Below, in pieces: positions 52,303 to 62,984 of a DNA stretch of 64,000 nucleotides (position 1 is its first letter; each line of letters opens with the position of its first letter). Under the pieces are notes generated by a model. It ran no database searches. It was not told where the DNA came from and was given only the letters and a program-made list of their open reading frames with translations. Position numbers and translations under genes: made by a program. Source of the stretch: Tupaia tana (Eukaryota; Chordata; Mammalia; Scandentia; Tupaiidae); contig JAKSZU010000018.1 in assembly GCA_026018925.1 (NCBI GenBank), positions 5,922,920 through 5,986,919 of the forward strand, read 5' to 3'.

Positions 52303-52515
52303 TGGTGGAGGGACTAGCGTGCTATGTCGCTGGCACGTAGTCACCGCGGTTCGTGTCTCGGACCCGGTGGTTCCTTTGCCCAAGATCCCTGAAAATTGCG
52401 GCGTGAATCCCCCCTGGGGGGTGATTTCTCGCTTTCTGTCTCTATGTCTCTCTCTGTCTGTCTGGCGAGCGCACGCGCCCTATAGCGCTCTCCAAAAAAA
52501 AAAAAAAAAAAAAAG
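52303..52515 (+). mobile_element. Internally deleted tRNA-headed SINE, CpG-rich
   Basis: The head ('gggactagcgtgctatgtcg', 'caccgcggttcgtgtctcgg') and the 3' end ('ctggggggtgatttctcgc', CT tract, 'cgcgccctatagcg') are well preserved. The acceptor-arm/body join is shortened ('ggtggttcctttgcccaag') and the body 'gaggagaatgg' is missing. The 3' end also lacks the usual 'caaaaac' before the A tail. Deletion in a young copy is unusual. Confidence 0.88.
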
Positions 52516-53222
52516 AAAGCCCCTCTCCAGACACCCCTTCCCATACCGTCACTGCTGAAGGGCACCCTGCTCTTCACAATTTCTCAGTCACGTGGAAATT
52601 TCTGCCCTCCACTTTCTGTATTTAAAGGGGAAGGGAGGGAAGAACCTGTCTATTAGAATTAGGAATGAGAGTTACAGAAATTTATCATCAAAATTCCTGG
52701 TGGCCATGCACATTGTCCTCATCAAACAATTGGTTTGACTAAAAAACAGTCCTCTTTTCAGAAAGCAGGAGTGAGGTCTCCAGCCATGAGTCATCCACGA
52801 CTGCCCTACAGCGGAAGAGGTTCCTGAGCCAGAGAGCAGTTTCGGCCACTTCCCCTCAAAGACAGCAGGAAGTGCACCCTGCAGAGAGACATCAGACCTC
52901 ATCTGTACTTCTGCAGTGGTAACTCACGGCTGCAACCAGAGGCCAGAGCTGGTGGCCTCTTGACAGCTTTATCTGTATTCCTGAAATGCTCATGGAAATA
53001 ACAGTCATATATGATCATTTATTCCCATCCCTTGCTTCTGGGTCAACTGACCATGTTTAATAGTATAAGATCCCATCTCCCTTTGGCCACAGATGAAGGG
53101 ACTGAAGATACCACCCAATCCAAAAACAGTTTCCATAGATTGAATTGAGCCAACAAGACCCTCTCTTAGGAATCTGATCAAAGAAGCAGAGTCTGTTATT
53201 AGTTGGCAGCAGATGCTTGAGG
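52516..53222. other. Unique sequence
   Basis: No gene or repeat is recognised. Confidence 0.35.
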
Positions 53223-53224
53223 TC

Positions 53225-53462
53225 ATGATGTAGAACAGAGGGTGGAAAATTGTGACCCGTGGACCATGGCCTTCCACCTGTTCTCATTAATAAAATGTTA
53301 CTGGAACAGACACTCATATTTGTTGACATATTGTCTCTGGCTGCTTTCATGCTACAATGACAGAGCTGAGTCATTACAAGACGGACTATGTGGTCCACAG
53401 AGTCAGAAATACTTACTATCTTCCCCTTTACAGAAGAAGTTTGTGACCTCTAATGTAGAGTC
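53225..53462. mobile_element. Ancient hAT-type non-autonomous element
   Basis: 'attaataaaatgttactgga', 'gacatattgtctctggctgc', 'tttcatgctacaatgacaga' and 'agaagtttgtgacctctaa' are the landmarks of a common hAT element with ends like CAGGGGTCGGCAAA. Its terminal inverted repeats here are decayed ('gagggtggaaaattgtgacc' and the reverse of 'tttgtgacctc'). Confidence 0.85.
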
Positions 53463-54059
53463 AGGTCTAGCAGCTACACTGAGTCATGAATAAGATTTAA
53501 TTGGGGGGGAGGGGAGCGGAAAAGATTTTTAAAAACCGTGGTGTACTGAGAGATGGAATTTCTTCAGTTCAAAAGTTTCTAACCCTCTTCTTTGAGTTCT
53601 GATCATGTTTTTGTTTTTGTGAGTGCAACACATATTCTTATAGCAAGCCTTCAAGTTACCTTGAGTAGGCTTCTGTTTCTTGCAGCCAAAGACCTAGACT
53701 GATAGTAGATGAGTGAAAAATCCATCTCCATTTACTAGAAAGTTAAAAGACACATTTCAAAGATGCTAAGGAGTTCTATAAGGTCATACCTTGCTCAGTG
53801 AGCTGGCATCCCAGTCCACTGGCCACCTCAAAGACCAACAGGTAACTTTAGAATATTAGTGTATTACAAACAATTTTCAAGGGTGTCTTGCAGTAGCAGT
53901 TGAAGAAACACATTGTGTTTATCCTTGGGAAAACCCAAGGACTCTGAGTAGTGTGTGAGCCTCATGAGCACCTAGATCAGAGCTTGGCCACAGAAGAAGA
54001 GAGCACACGTGGCCCTTTGAAGGTGTTGACTCCACCTTTGTTCATGACTCTGTTCAACT
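53463..54059. other. Unique sequence
   Basis: No gene or repeat is recognised. Confidence 0.35.
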
Positions 54060-54720
54060 GTTCCCTTTGTTCATTACTATAGGAGGAGCCAGGGCTGAGC
54101 AATCCTTTCTTCCAGGCCTCATAGAAAAGACCTCAAGAAGTCTATGTCTTAGGGAATCAATCAATTGGTCACTAGCCAGTTTACCAGCCACTGAAATTCA
54201 AAAGTCTTCAAGATCATTCTCAGGTGCAGTAACTCATTTAAATAACTTGCAGAACTCAGAAAAGTCATTTTAATCATAATTACAGCTTATTACAGAAAAG
54301 AGTTCTATATTAAAACCAGTAAAAGGAAGGTGCACATGGAGAAGCATCCAGGGAAGATAAGAGGAACATAGGGAAGGGTCTAGAAGAGACCCTTACATTT
54401 ATCTTCTCCCAGTAGAATCATGAGGACAATGCCTGTATCTCTCTGAAATGATGTGTGATAATAGATACAGAGTATTACCACCAGGAACACTCACTAGAGC
54501 CTCAGTGTCCAGGTTTTCCTTCAGTCTCAGTCATGCAGATGTTGCTGACCTTTGCTCCAACCTCTTCAGAGATCAAGCTGATGTGTGGCCCAAGGCCCCC
54601 CACATAAATCATATTATGAGGATAGACTATGGCATGGCCCAAGTCCTTGAGGTAAACAAAGACACTCTTATTGGGGAGGACATTCCAAGAGCTTAGAAGC
54701 TCCTTCTTAGGATCTGGGCA
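54060..54720. mobile_element. Possible ancient LTR-like element
   Basis: 'attacagcttattacagaaa', 'aggtgcacatggagaagcat', 'gggaagggtctagaagagac' and 'tctcccagtagaatcatgag' in this order recall an old LTR antisense sequence. It is diverged, the name is uncertain and no retroviral coding sequence is visible. Confidence 0.4.
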
Positions 54721-54989
54721 ACAGCCAACCCTTTCTTTGAGAAAGGTTAATTATTGACTGCATACCTTAGTGAGAAAGACCCCAAAGGAGAAGAAACCAT
54801 GACTGCACCCTGAGACAACATGTCTTCTATTGGAAAAACGCCAGCATCACCCACAAGAGTCATCAACAATCACACCCTGAGCAGTGTCCATCATGCACCA
54901 TGGACCCTGTAAATGCCCTGTATTTCTGAAGGACTTCATAGCTCCTGGAAGCATAGCAGAGCCCTCTCTTTGACCTGTCTTTCCTAATC
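54721..54989. other. Unique sequence
   Basis: Nothing is recognised. Confidence 0.35.
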
Positions 54990-55140
54990 CGTCATAATAA
55001 GTCATTCATTTATGAAGCACTTCTTAACATCCACAACACGCTGGGCTCCATTCCGGAAGGAGTGAATATGACAGACAAGACCCTTGCTGTCCTAGAGCTT
55101 GCATTCCAGTGGGACTGAGGGAAACAAAAACCAAGTAAAC
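54990..55140 (-). mobile_element. L2 LINE 3' end, antisense
   Basis: 'gtcattcatttatgaagcac', 'gctgggctccattccggaag', 'acaagacccttgctgtccta' and 'gagcttgcattccagtggga' are antisense L2 landmarks in order. Confidence 0.85.
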
Positions 55141-55544
55141 AAAAACACTACTACTTCTCATAGTTATTAAGGCATTAAAATAGCCTAATAGAGAAGCTGG
55201 TGCAAAACCACCTCTTTGAAGAGGTAAAATGAATCTGAGAGAACGGTTAGAACAGATGAGCCCTCCTAACAAAGGGTCAAGGCCCTAAAAAGGGATGAGC
55301 CTGTGCATGATAGAGCAGAGTAAGTATGAGGCACAAAGAAAATTCTAGAGTGGATCTAACTGGTTTGACCAATTCTTCTTCCCAGCTCTTGTCACCAATA
55401 GAGAAGCCTGTTGAGAATTAGCATAAAAAAGACCAAAATAAATCTTTAAAAGATAGGCTAAATTTGAGAGAATGAGGAGAATAATTAATCAAAATAAGTT
55501 TTGTTTTGTTTTGTTTTTAATATTCCACACTTCAGGGAGTAGGT

Positions 55545-55715
55545 TTCATGTACTTTATTTAAATTGAAGTAAAATTCACATCACATAAAATTAACCACTT
55601 TAAGGTGAAAACTTCAGTGGCATTTAGTACATTCACAATGTTGTGCAGTCATCACCATCTTTTAGATGATATCACTATCCAAAACATTTTCATCACTCCA
55701 AAAGAAAATTCCAGC
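55545..55715 (-). mobile_element. L1 LINE 3' UTR fragment, antisense
   Basis: 'attgaagtaaaattcacatc', 'aaaattaaccactttaaggt', 'gtacattcacaatgttgtgc' and 'cattttcatcactccaaaag' match antisense old L1 3' UTR. It is truncated on the right. Confidence 0.85.
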
Positions 55716-56110
55716 AGGTTCTTGTGCAGTGACAGCAGAGGACAGTAGTGGATGGGGAGGAGGCAGATTTCAAAAGCAGCACTGGGCATGGACAGGCAAG
55801 GAGGATAAAATGGCAGACAGGATGGCAGCCCGGACCTCTGGGCTGCTGTCTGGGTTACCTAAGGACCATCTTAGTTTCCTGTGGCCTTACCCTGCCTGTC
55901 CAGGGTAAGCAACATTTTTTTTCTTCCTCCTCTGAAAAAAGTAGAGGGTTGGGGCAAGGGACTAAGAAAAACATTTTTGCAAAAAGGGCAAACCAGAGGT
56001 AGCACCGAGCCAATTAGGAGAAGGTCTGCTCCCTGGGGAAATAATGTTCAAGCAGAGACCTGAAGGCAAGTATAAAGGAACAAGTTCACCAAACAGGGAT
56101 GGCAGCTGGG
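55716..56110 (-). mobile_element. Probable L2 fragment, antisense
   Basis: 'ggaaataatgttcaagcaga' and 'gacctgaaggcaagtataaa' at 56035-56085 recall the antisense L2 text 'tgacatttgagctgagacctgaagg'. The region 55716-56000 is less clear. Confidence 0.45.
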
Positions 56111-56145
56111 GCCATTAAGAACACACTAGAGGCAAAAGATCACGA

Positions 56146-56240
56146 ATCCTGGACTGGCTGCATCAGCACCATCTAGAAACTTCCTAGAAAAGAAAACATT
56201 TAGGCCTTGCTCCCAGATCAGCTGGAGATTGCAAATATTT
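56146..56240. mobile_element. hAT-Charlie-type fragment
   Basis: 'ggctgcatcagcaccatcta', 'gaaacttcctagaaaagaaa' and 'ttgctcccagatcagctgga' resemble the MER20/MER5 class core. Confidence 0.6.
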
Positions 56241-56424
56241 TATGGTCATGTTCAAAGACTTCCCAGAAGGCTGAATATACCTTTCCTTCTCCACTCAGTC
56301 CAGAATGCCCTACTGCCTGTCCTGTCTGTGCTTTGAGATGCAGTTCATTTTGCTTTTTACTTCTACCCCATGATGACCACATGCTAGTGTTGGTAAGCAC
56401 TGCACATAACCAGTGAGATAACCA

Positions 56425-56580
56425 GTTATCTCACAATGACCCTATAAGATATGCTATCCCATATCCCGGATGATGAAACCAAGTCTCAGAGATAAAATAC
56501 CTTTCACAGCTAGTGAGTGCAGAGTCAGGGTTTCAACCCAGGCCAACCAAGCTCTCCACTATCACACTAAGTTACTAGGG
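56425..56580 (-). mobile_element. MIR SINE, antisense
   Basis: 'tctcacaatgaccctataag', 'cccggatgatgaaaccaagt' and 'gcagagtcagggtttcaacc' (box B strand-reversed) follow antisense MIR order, ending at 'atcacactaagttacta'. Confidence 0.85.
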
Positions 56581-56654
56581 AGCTTAATCTTAGGTGTCCT
56601 AACCCTACCCCCTTTTATCCCATAACCATATATGTACATACACCCTGTAGTACT

Positions 56655-56790
56655 TATCACATAGTGCCGAGATCTGTCCCCATCTTCCTCTTATATTGAA
56701 CTATGAGCTCTGAAGGTAAAGACTGTGATGTTCATCTCTGTATCCATCTGGCACAGGTAAGTCCTCTGAAACAGTGAAAAAGATGAATGA
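56655..56790 (+). mobile_element. L2 LINE 3' end, sense
   Basis: 'gaactatgagctctgaaggt', 'aaagactgtgatgttcatct' and 'ctgtatccatctggcacagg' are the sense L2 landmarks. Confidence 0.7.
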
Positions 56791-57302
56791 CTCTGGTTCA
56801 CTTGTGAGCAGCCCTACTGTATACCAACTGACATTTTAGGACCTCTGTCACTCAGCTAGAGAAAACACTCGATCTCAGGAGACCACAGGAAAAAGAGAAT
56901 CATATCTGGGAAGTTCCCACCTTCCCGTGCCTCGGTGCCATCTCCAAGAAACCTCAATCTCTTAGAGGAGCTTATTTTAAATGAACAGCAAAAGACTTGG
57001 CATTTGAGTTTGAAATCCAGACCCTTATTGACTAGAATGTGGTGGCTGGAAAATGCTATAATCACAGTTGCTGTCTTACTGTTTTCAGAAAATGAGCCAA
57101 CGGTCAATATTAAGAGTTGAAAAACCTTCATCAACTGCTTTGACCTGGTATCCTCAGCTTGGAAAATGAGCTAGAAAAGACTTTGTAAGCCCACACTCTT
57201 CCTGTGGCCTCTAGGGATGTCCTAGTTCAAGAATCTAGGAGAACATCCAGGCTTACCATGGGCCCTTGGAGACCATCCTGCCAGGGAAAAATGTGCTTTT
57301 AA
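56791..57302. other. Unique sequence
   Basis: No gene or repeat is recognised. Confidence 0.35.
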
Positions 57303-57565
57303 ATGCACATCTGGGGCCAGCCCCAAAGCAGAGTTAGGTAATATGCAGAAGAAGCCAGAATCTACATGGCTGACCAAGGTTCAAGTCCTAACCCCAGCAA
57401 CTGGGTACCCATGTATCTGCCCAGAATCCTGATAAGATAGAGAAATGGAAGAAAAGGGATTTTAGCATGACCAGGCCCCATTAAGGGGTGCTTTCTTGCC
57501 TTCTTCTCTTTTCTCTCTCATGCATGCATGCACACATGCACATGCTCATGGGCATAATAAAAGAA
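57303..57565 (+). mobile_element. tRNA-type SINE, second subfamily
   Basis: 'ggggccagccccaaagcaga', 'ccaaggttcaagtcctaacc' (box B), 'agaaatggaagaaaagggat', 'gcatgaccaggccccattaa', CT tract and a (CATG)n stretch before 'cataataaaagaag'. It shares its body with 20971. Confidence 0.78.
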
Positions 57566-57699
57566 GAAAATTTTGAATATACTTCTGGGCTACATGGAGT
57601 GCTTTCAATATCACAGAAGTAAAACTGCACAAAATCATGGTGAGGGGACTGGTACCACAGCTCCCAGTCCCATTGATACTCAAGGAAAACCATAGATCC

Positions 57700-57835
57700 C
57701 TTTATATTCTATCTGTGTGCTTTTCTAATTCTCAACTAGATAAGCTCCTTGAGGATGGGCATTTTCTACACTCACTGCTGTACCCCAGGTTCTCATAGAG
57801 CCTACCAAATGTTTGTTGGTGGTCTACCACATGAT
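57700..57835 (+). mobile_element. L2 LINE 3' end, sense
   Basis: 'actagataagctccttgagg', 'atgggcattttctacactca' and 'ctgctgtaccccaggttctc' with 'aaatgtttgttggtgg' are the L2 3' landmarks. Confidence 0.85.
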
Positions 57836-57864
57836 ACCACAATAAGCATATGAATTGCTGTCAA

Positions 57865-58235
57865 ACTTCAAAGAGTATAACCAACCACTCCAAAGTCTAG
57901 TGGCCTAAGTCTATAAGCAGTTATCATTGTTCACGGGTCTCTGGGTCAGCCAGGTGGTTCTGATGACCGAGGCAAGTGTTTTAGGGCAACTAGCATATTG
58001 GTTGGTGGCTCACTGGTCTAGGAGGGACGGACTCACATATCTGGTGGCTGGCTGTCACTAGGACCCCAGGGGTAGCTGGATCACAAGTCTCTTGTTATTC
58101 ATCTGGCCCCCCTGACATTGTTCACATGGCAAGGCTCCAAAAGCATAAGGCCAAGGCTCAGAATGGACACACCGCCATTTTTACCACATTGTATAGGTCA
58201 AAGTAAGTCACAGATCAGCCCAGATCCCAAGATTG
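57865..58235 (+). mobile_element. Unclassified ancient dispersed repeat, copy 2
   Basis: It parallels 33355-33790: 'actccaaagtctagtggcct', 'gggtctctgggtcagccagg', 'tggctggctgtcactaggac', 'ccacattgtataggtcaaag', 'agatcagcccagatccc'. It is more complete than copy 1. Non-coding. Confidence 0.6.
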
Positions 58236-58619
58236 GCCACAGATAGAAAAACAGACCTTATATCTAATTGGAAAGAATTGCAGTCATGTCATAAAAATTA
58301 CAAAAAGAACTGTGGTTATTTATGCAGTCTACCTTACATGTTTCAAAATCTATGACTAAAAATCTGGTTACGTGGCAGGTAGATGAGTCATTGCTAGGGT
58401 CCTTTGAAGGACACTTCAAGGAGATGGGCTGGTAACTCCCAGAGTAGATGCAAGATTTAATGTTCATGTTGTCTATCAGGCTATAAGAGCATCAGCAATA
58501 GGGATCCAATGATCTGATTACTCCTAGTGGGAGGAGGGAGTAGAAATTATACTTAGGATGATCACAATCTTTGAATAGAAGTCAAAGAAAAAGGAAGAAA
58601 CATATCCATCGTACAGTTG
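58236..58619. other. Unique sequence
   Basis: Nothing is recognised. Confidence 0.35.
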
Positions 58620-58830
58620 CCAACTACCTGCCAAACATGGAACAGGGCTATACACATAAATTGTTTCCAAACTTCACAGACCCCAAAGAAACCTTTTCAA
58701 CCATTTTCCTGACGTGGAAACCAGCCCAGGAAAGGTAAGCCTAACTGGCCCAAGCAGCAGTGGCAGATGCAAGCTCAGATCTGCAGATTTCCAAGTGAGG
58801 GCTTTGTCCATTATGCCCAGCTCACATCTG
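58620..58830 (-). mobile_element. MIR SINE, antisense
   Basis: 'gccaaacatggaacagggct', 'ccattttcctgacgtggaaa', 'ggaaaggtaagcctaactgg' and 'gatgcaagctcagatctgca' follow antisense MIR order, diverged. Confidence 0.6.
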
Positions 58831-59279
58831 AACATTCCAGGAAGAGAACGCAGGGTGAGGTAATTCACTTTACATGGCTCGACCCACCCTGGTACTTAAG
58901 AACATTCCCAGCCCTGCAGTGCCATCTTGCCTCTGCTAGAAATGCCTTCTGGTCAAAGCAGGGTCAGTGTTTTAGTAGCCATAAGGGCAGCTGTGTTACT
59001 GAGGTTTCTATTGTCTGATTACTTAGGGAAACAGTACAGCTTAATTTTATTAATTCATATTGATTTATATAGCTTGGCTCTTTCCTCAAAGGATTTGAGG
59101 AAACTTACAAGAGAAACAATATAGCTGAATATAGAATCCCGGAAATCAAACGCTGGTAGAAATATATTCCCAGAATCACTTTTTCCATGGCATCTTTTAC
59201 TGTCCTCTGTGGACAAAATGAAAAATCATCATCACAGAATCTCAGCCCTGGAAGAGGCCATCTGGGTCTCCAACTAGAG
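58831..59279. other. Unique or degraded sequence
   Basis: 58890-59010 might be a degraded L2, but I cannot place it. No gene. Confidence 0.35.
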
Positions 59280-59425
59280 AATGTAAAAGTCACTGGGAAA
59301 TGTGTTTAAAATGCACATGACTTAACCCTACTCCCAGATTCTGATTCAGGTAGTCTGTGTGAGGCCATAAAACATATCTAAAATAAGTTTTTAATTCCCC
59401 CAAGCAATTCTGTTGCAAGTGACAC
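59280..59425. mobile_element. hAT-Charlie-type fragment
   Basis: 'tgtgtttaaaatgcacatga', 'ctcccagattctgattcagg' and 'aattcccccaagcaattctg' match the hAT-Charlie core in order. Confidence 0.65.
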
Positions 59426-59499
59426 ACAGATTATATTTTGAAGAAATTCAATAAAATCCAAATCATTTAACAACTAAGGACTCCCCCTGCCAGCATTCA

Positions 59500-59615
59500 C
59501 TTCAAATTTTCATACTTATTTAGCATCTACTATATATTAAGCCCAATGCTAATTCCTAGAGGTTGAAAGATAAATAAGAGGAGAGGCCCTGACCTTAAAA
59601 AAATCCAAGTCAAAT
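59500..59615 (-). mobile_element. L2/MIR fragment, antisense
   Basis: 'ttagcatctactatatatta', 'agcccaatgctaattcctag' and 'gaggccctgaccttaa' recall antisense L2/MIR 3' text. Confidence 0.55.
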
Positions 59616-59616
59616 G

Positions 59617-59775
59617 GAAGAGGGTGGATTGCGGCATGGCCATCCCCCCTGGGGGGTGATTTCTCGTTTTCTATCTCTCTGTCTCTTTCTGTCTGTCTGG
59701 TGAGCACATGCACCCTATAGCAAAAAAAAAAAAAACAAAAAAAAAAAAAAAAAAAAAACTCTCCAAAAAAAGAAA
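59617..59775 (+). mobile_element. 5'-truncated tRNA-headed SINE
   Basis: Only the 3' half is present: 'gattgcggcatggccatccc', the C/G palindrome 'ccccctggggggtg', CT tract, 'accctatagcaaaaa' and a long interrupted A tail with 'actctcc'. The tRNA-like promoter is missing. Flanking 'tccaagtc' repeats (near 59603 and 59788) may be a short TSD. Confidence 0.9.
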
Positions 59776-59919
59776 AAAAACCCTCCAAACTCCAAGTCTA
59801 ACCACAGAAACAACGAACACAATCAATGTGACACAACATATTTAGTGCCACTATCTTAATGCATAAACTCTTTTGAGGAATGTGGGTGGTTTCATCTACA
59901 AGGTACTGAATGGGAGTGA

Positions 59920-60130
59920 TGGTTAAGATTATGGGCTCTGCAGATGAACTGTTTGCAGGTGAACTGTATCCTACCTCTGAATTTGTTAACTGTGTGTGAC
60001 CTTGTAGGTAACCTAACTTTCTGGGTGTGGCTTGGTCACTTGTAAAGTGATGATTAGGGTAATACCTACTTCATTAGATGATAAAGATTCAATGAGAGAA
60101 TACATTGTTAAGAGCTTACCTATCAGAGCT
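59920..60130 (+). mobile_element. MIR SINE, sense
   Basis: 'ggttaagattatgggctctg', 'gtgtgtgaccttgtaggtaa', 'tcacttgtaaagtgatgatt' and 'gggtaatacctacttcatta' are MIR landmarks in order. Confidence 0.88.
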
Positions 60131-60189
60131 TCAGTGTTTATTGTCTGTGTGTTTCCCAAGCCCTGGTACTTCAAAAACTGTTTTATGGT

Positions 60190-60740
60190 TCAAAGTGGTG
60201 TTGATGGTGTTGAAGTCATGATGGTAGAGTTGGAAGTAGTAATGGTGATGGAGATATTGTTTGTATTTGTGATGACAGAGTTAAAGGTGATGATGGTGGT
60301 GGTGGTGGAGGTGGAGGTGGTAGTGATGATAGGAGTGGTGATGGTGGTGCTGTTGGTAATGGTGACACTGATGTTGGAAGTCATAGTGGTGGTGGCAGTG
60401 GTGAAGGTGAAGGTGGTGAAAGTGGAGGTGGCATTGGTGTTCCTGATGATGATGTTGAAGGCCATGATGGTGGTGGTGGTGACAGTGATAGAGGTGGTGT
60501 TAGGGTTCGTGATGATGATGTTGAAGGCCATGATGGTGGTGGTGGTGGCAGTGATAGAGGTGGTGTTAGGGTTCGTGATGATGATGTTGAAGGCCATGAT
60601 GGTGGTGATGGTGACAGTGATAGAGGTGGTGTTAGGGTTTGTGATGATGATGATGGCAGAGGTAGTAACAGTTATGATGATGGTACTATGTTATGTTGTC
60701 CGTGATGATTGTATTGAAGGTAGTGAGGGGGGTGGAAGTG
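60190..60740. repeat. GGT/GAT-rich minisatellite with 66-bp unit
   Basis: Three tandem copies of a 66-bp unit start at 60439, 60505 and 60571, with a fourth partial unit from 60637. Each contains 'gatgatgatgttgaaggcc' and 'agtgatagaggtggtgttag'. Diverged GGT/GAT units fill 60190-60438. Since 66 is divisible by 3 and stop codons are rare in GGT/GAT text, an artificial 240-codon plus frame (60032-60754) and a 135-codon minus frame stay open. The translated products are Val/Met- and Thr/Ile-rich low-complexity repeats, and I do not consider them proteins. Confidence 0.9.
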
Positions 60741-61331
60741 GTGGTGAGTGGTAATGATGTTAGTAGTCTTTAACCTCTCCCTAGTCCACATGAAAACAAA
60801 TCAAAGACTAAAATAGGCTGCAGCCTAAAGATAAGAAAATAAATATTGCGATGCCTGGTTGTGTAGCAATATCTTTATTTCTCACTTCCAAAACAATATG
60901 TAAGACTGGTATTTGGGGTCAGGAGTAGAAGACATAAGTTCCACTTTCATTAATAAGTAGACATAAGCAGAATTTCCAGCTAGAAAGGTGGTTTTTGGAG
61001 ATGGAGAAAGATGGAAGTCAGATATATGAATTTGAGAATCAGTCACACACACTCAGAAGGTATGTGGGAAAGATTGTTCAGGGAAATATATACAGAGAAA
61101 AAGGGGAGAGAGAAGAAGATACAGATAGGGTCAAAATTAGGAGTTATTACAATACTAGGACACTTTCCTCTACAGTGAGGTACTCTTTAGGAATAGTAAT
61201 TTAATCAGTTACCAATTCATTTCTATCTTGTCTGAAAAAGAAATCACAGGAAATATTATCTAATGCCTTGCTAAAATCAAAATATGCTACATTTATATTT
61301 TCAACATGAACTTCCCATCTGATAACCTTAC
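60741..61331. other. Unique sequence
   Basis: No gene or repeat is recognised. Confidence 0.35.
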
Positions 61332-61333
61332 TA

Positions 61334-61412
61334 TTGGGTTGTCTGAAGAGTCATGATGCATTTTTCATATAAAAACATAGAAAAATCTCTTATGATGTTT
61401 CCAAAAACCCAA
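61334..61412. mobile_element. Mariner-type MITE, second copy (79 bp), TA TSD
   Basis: Ends 'ttgggttg' and 'aacccaa' are inverted, with TA at 61332-61333 and 61413-61414. The interior 'tcatgatgcatttttcat' and 'aaaaacatagaaaaatc' matches the element at 14880, with the central part inverted relative to the ends. Non-coding. Confidence 0.85.
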
Positions 61413-61598
61413 TAGAAGATGAAATAACATTAGTTGAACATAACTGGTTCTCAGCAAACCTAGGCTAGGACCAGTGATCCTTGTTTTGTTTTGTTTTCTT
61501 CTTTCTGTTTTGTTTTCTTTGTTGTTCTTATTCACTTAAATAAAATTTCATTTCATTTCCAGGTAGTTTCAAGCTTGTATTCTGGTCTATTGTTAATA
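61413..61598. other. Short unique sequence, T-rich
   Basis: (TTTTG)n-like text lies near 61483-61520. Nothing else. Confidence 0.4.
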
Positions 61599-61652
61599 TG
61601 TGTGTGTGTGTGTTTATTTTGTCATACATACACACACACACACATACACACA
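61599..61652. repeat. (TG)n and (CA)n inverted microsatellites
   Basis: A TG run (61599-61613) and a CA run (about 61628-61652) are separated by about 15 bases, so single-stranded DNA or RNA could fold into a stem. Confidence 0.9.
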
Positions 61653-62489
61653 ATTTTATTAAAAGTAGGAGTATCATTAAAGCTTTCCCAGTAAAACATA
61701 AAACGTGACTTTTACTTGATAGGAAGCTTGGGGTTTTTCAGTTGAAAATATTATTATTTACTTATAGGGTACATTGTGATGTCCTGATATAATGTTTACA
61801 ATGTGGGGTAATTCTTTTCTATGTAATCATAACTACTACTTTTAAAAAGCGTCTATGATTTTCTAGGTAAGGAAAAGGGTTACACTTCATGCTTTTATTT
61901 GTGGTTTCAAGCTTCTATCATATTTCTTCTTTGGAAGATTAGAACACTGACACCCACAGTCACCTAGCAGCTTTCTACTTCTCCAAGGGTACAGACTACA
62001 GTTCCACAATTTCAACTAAGTTGTCTCCTTGGTGTGTACCTGGAGCTATTCTGTGGTCTCTGAACTCATCAGTGATGTTCCACATTCTCTCACGATAGTA
62101 CTCCCAGTCCTCAAGGGTTGGTGACCTCCAAACCACATTTGTTCTCATTTTCCCAGTTTGAAGACCAGTTTATTTTCCAGTAATAGTGAAAGCATATAGT
62201 TCTGAGTCAGAATGCTGAGTTTATTAAATACCCAGTTTATGTTGCTCATGGAAGGCCATGTCTTCACACCTGCCCTATAAGGTATGACTACTACAGGCCT
62301 ACCTACTTCTACCCCACACCAGTCCACACTCTGATCCTTCCAGTCACAAGACTGCTTTTGGTCCCTACGCAGCCTGGGTCAGGATTCTTACAACTGACCA
62401 AAGAAGTCAGTTACTAGGGAGGGAGGTCTCTATATGTTACTTTTTAATTTTACAATGGTTTCTCTCCCTCCTCCTAGGCACTAGTCACC
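61653..62489. other. Unique sequence
   Basis: No gene or repeat is recognised over about 0.8 kb. Confidence 0.35.
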
Positions 62490-62760
62490 ATGGAAGCACT
62501 GGAATTACAATGGCAAGTAAAATGGCACATAACAATGACCTTCACGAAGCTTAGAGTCCACCAAGAAAGACAGATATCAATCCAATTATTACAGCATCAA
62601 GGCTACAATTTGTTATTAAGTACTACGAAGAAGGGTGGGATGATTCTTGTAGAGCATGAAACGGGAATCTTCTGAGCCAGTCGGTGATGTCAGGGGAGGC
62701 TTCCTTGAGGAAGGCACCGCTGAACTGAAACCCAAAGGATGTGTAGGGATTAGTCAGGGT
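62490..62760 (-). mobile_element. L2 LINE, antisense
   Basis: 'gaccttcacgaagcttagag', 'aggggaggcttccttgagga' and 'gaactgaaacccaaaggatg' are antisense L2 landmarks. Continues beyond the hAT fragment. Confidence 0.82.
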
Positions 62761-62940
62761 ACGGTTTTCCGCCCTTGGAGGCTAATGAGAACCACCTGTG
62801 ACACTCTTAAAATGCTGGTCCAGGCTGTTCTCTGGGTCAATGAAATCGCAGCCTTCAGTGGTGGGCTCAGACACTGGCCTTTCTAGAATCCCTCCCACTG
62901 TACCCCAGTGGTTTCTAATGTGCTGTCGGGCTTAGGAGCT
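62761..62940. mobile_element. hAT-Charlie-type fragment
   Basis: 'tgagaaccacctgtgacact', 'cttaaaatgctggtcc' and 'tctaatgtgctgtcggg' resemble MER5/MER20. It interrupts the L2. Confidence 0.5.
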
Positions 62941-62984
62941 GCTGAACTAGGAGAAAGGGACTGAGGGGGTTGGAAAGGGCATAT

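Noticed and set aside
54060..54720. Endogenous retrovirus coding remnants
   Set aside because: Only LTR-like text is suspected. No gag, pol or env-like frame could be recognised.
60032..60754. 240-codon plus-strand frame
   Set aside because: It starts in a MIR and runs through a GGT/GAT minisatellite whose unit is a multiple of three. The product is low complexity.
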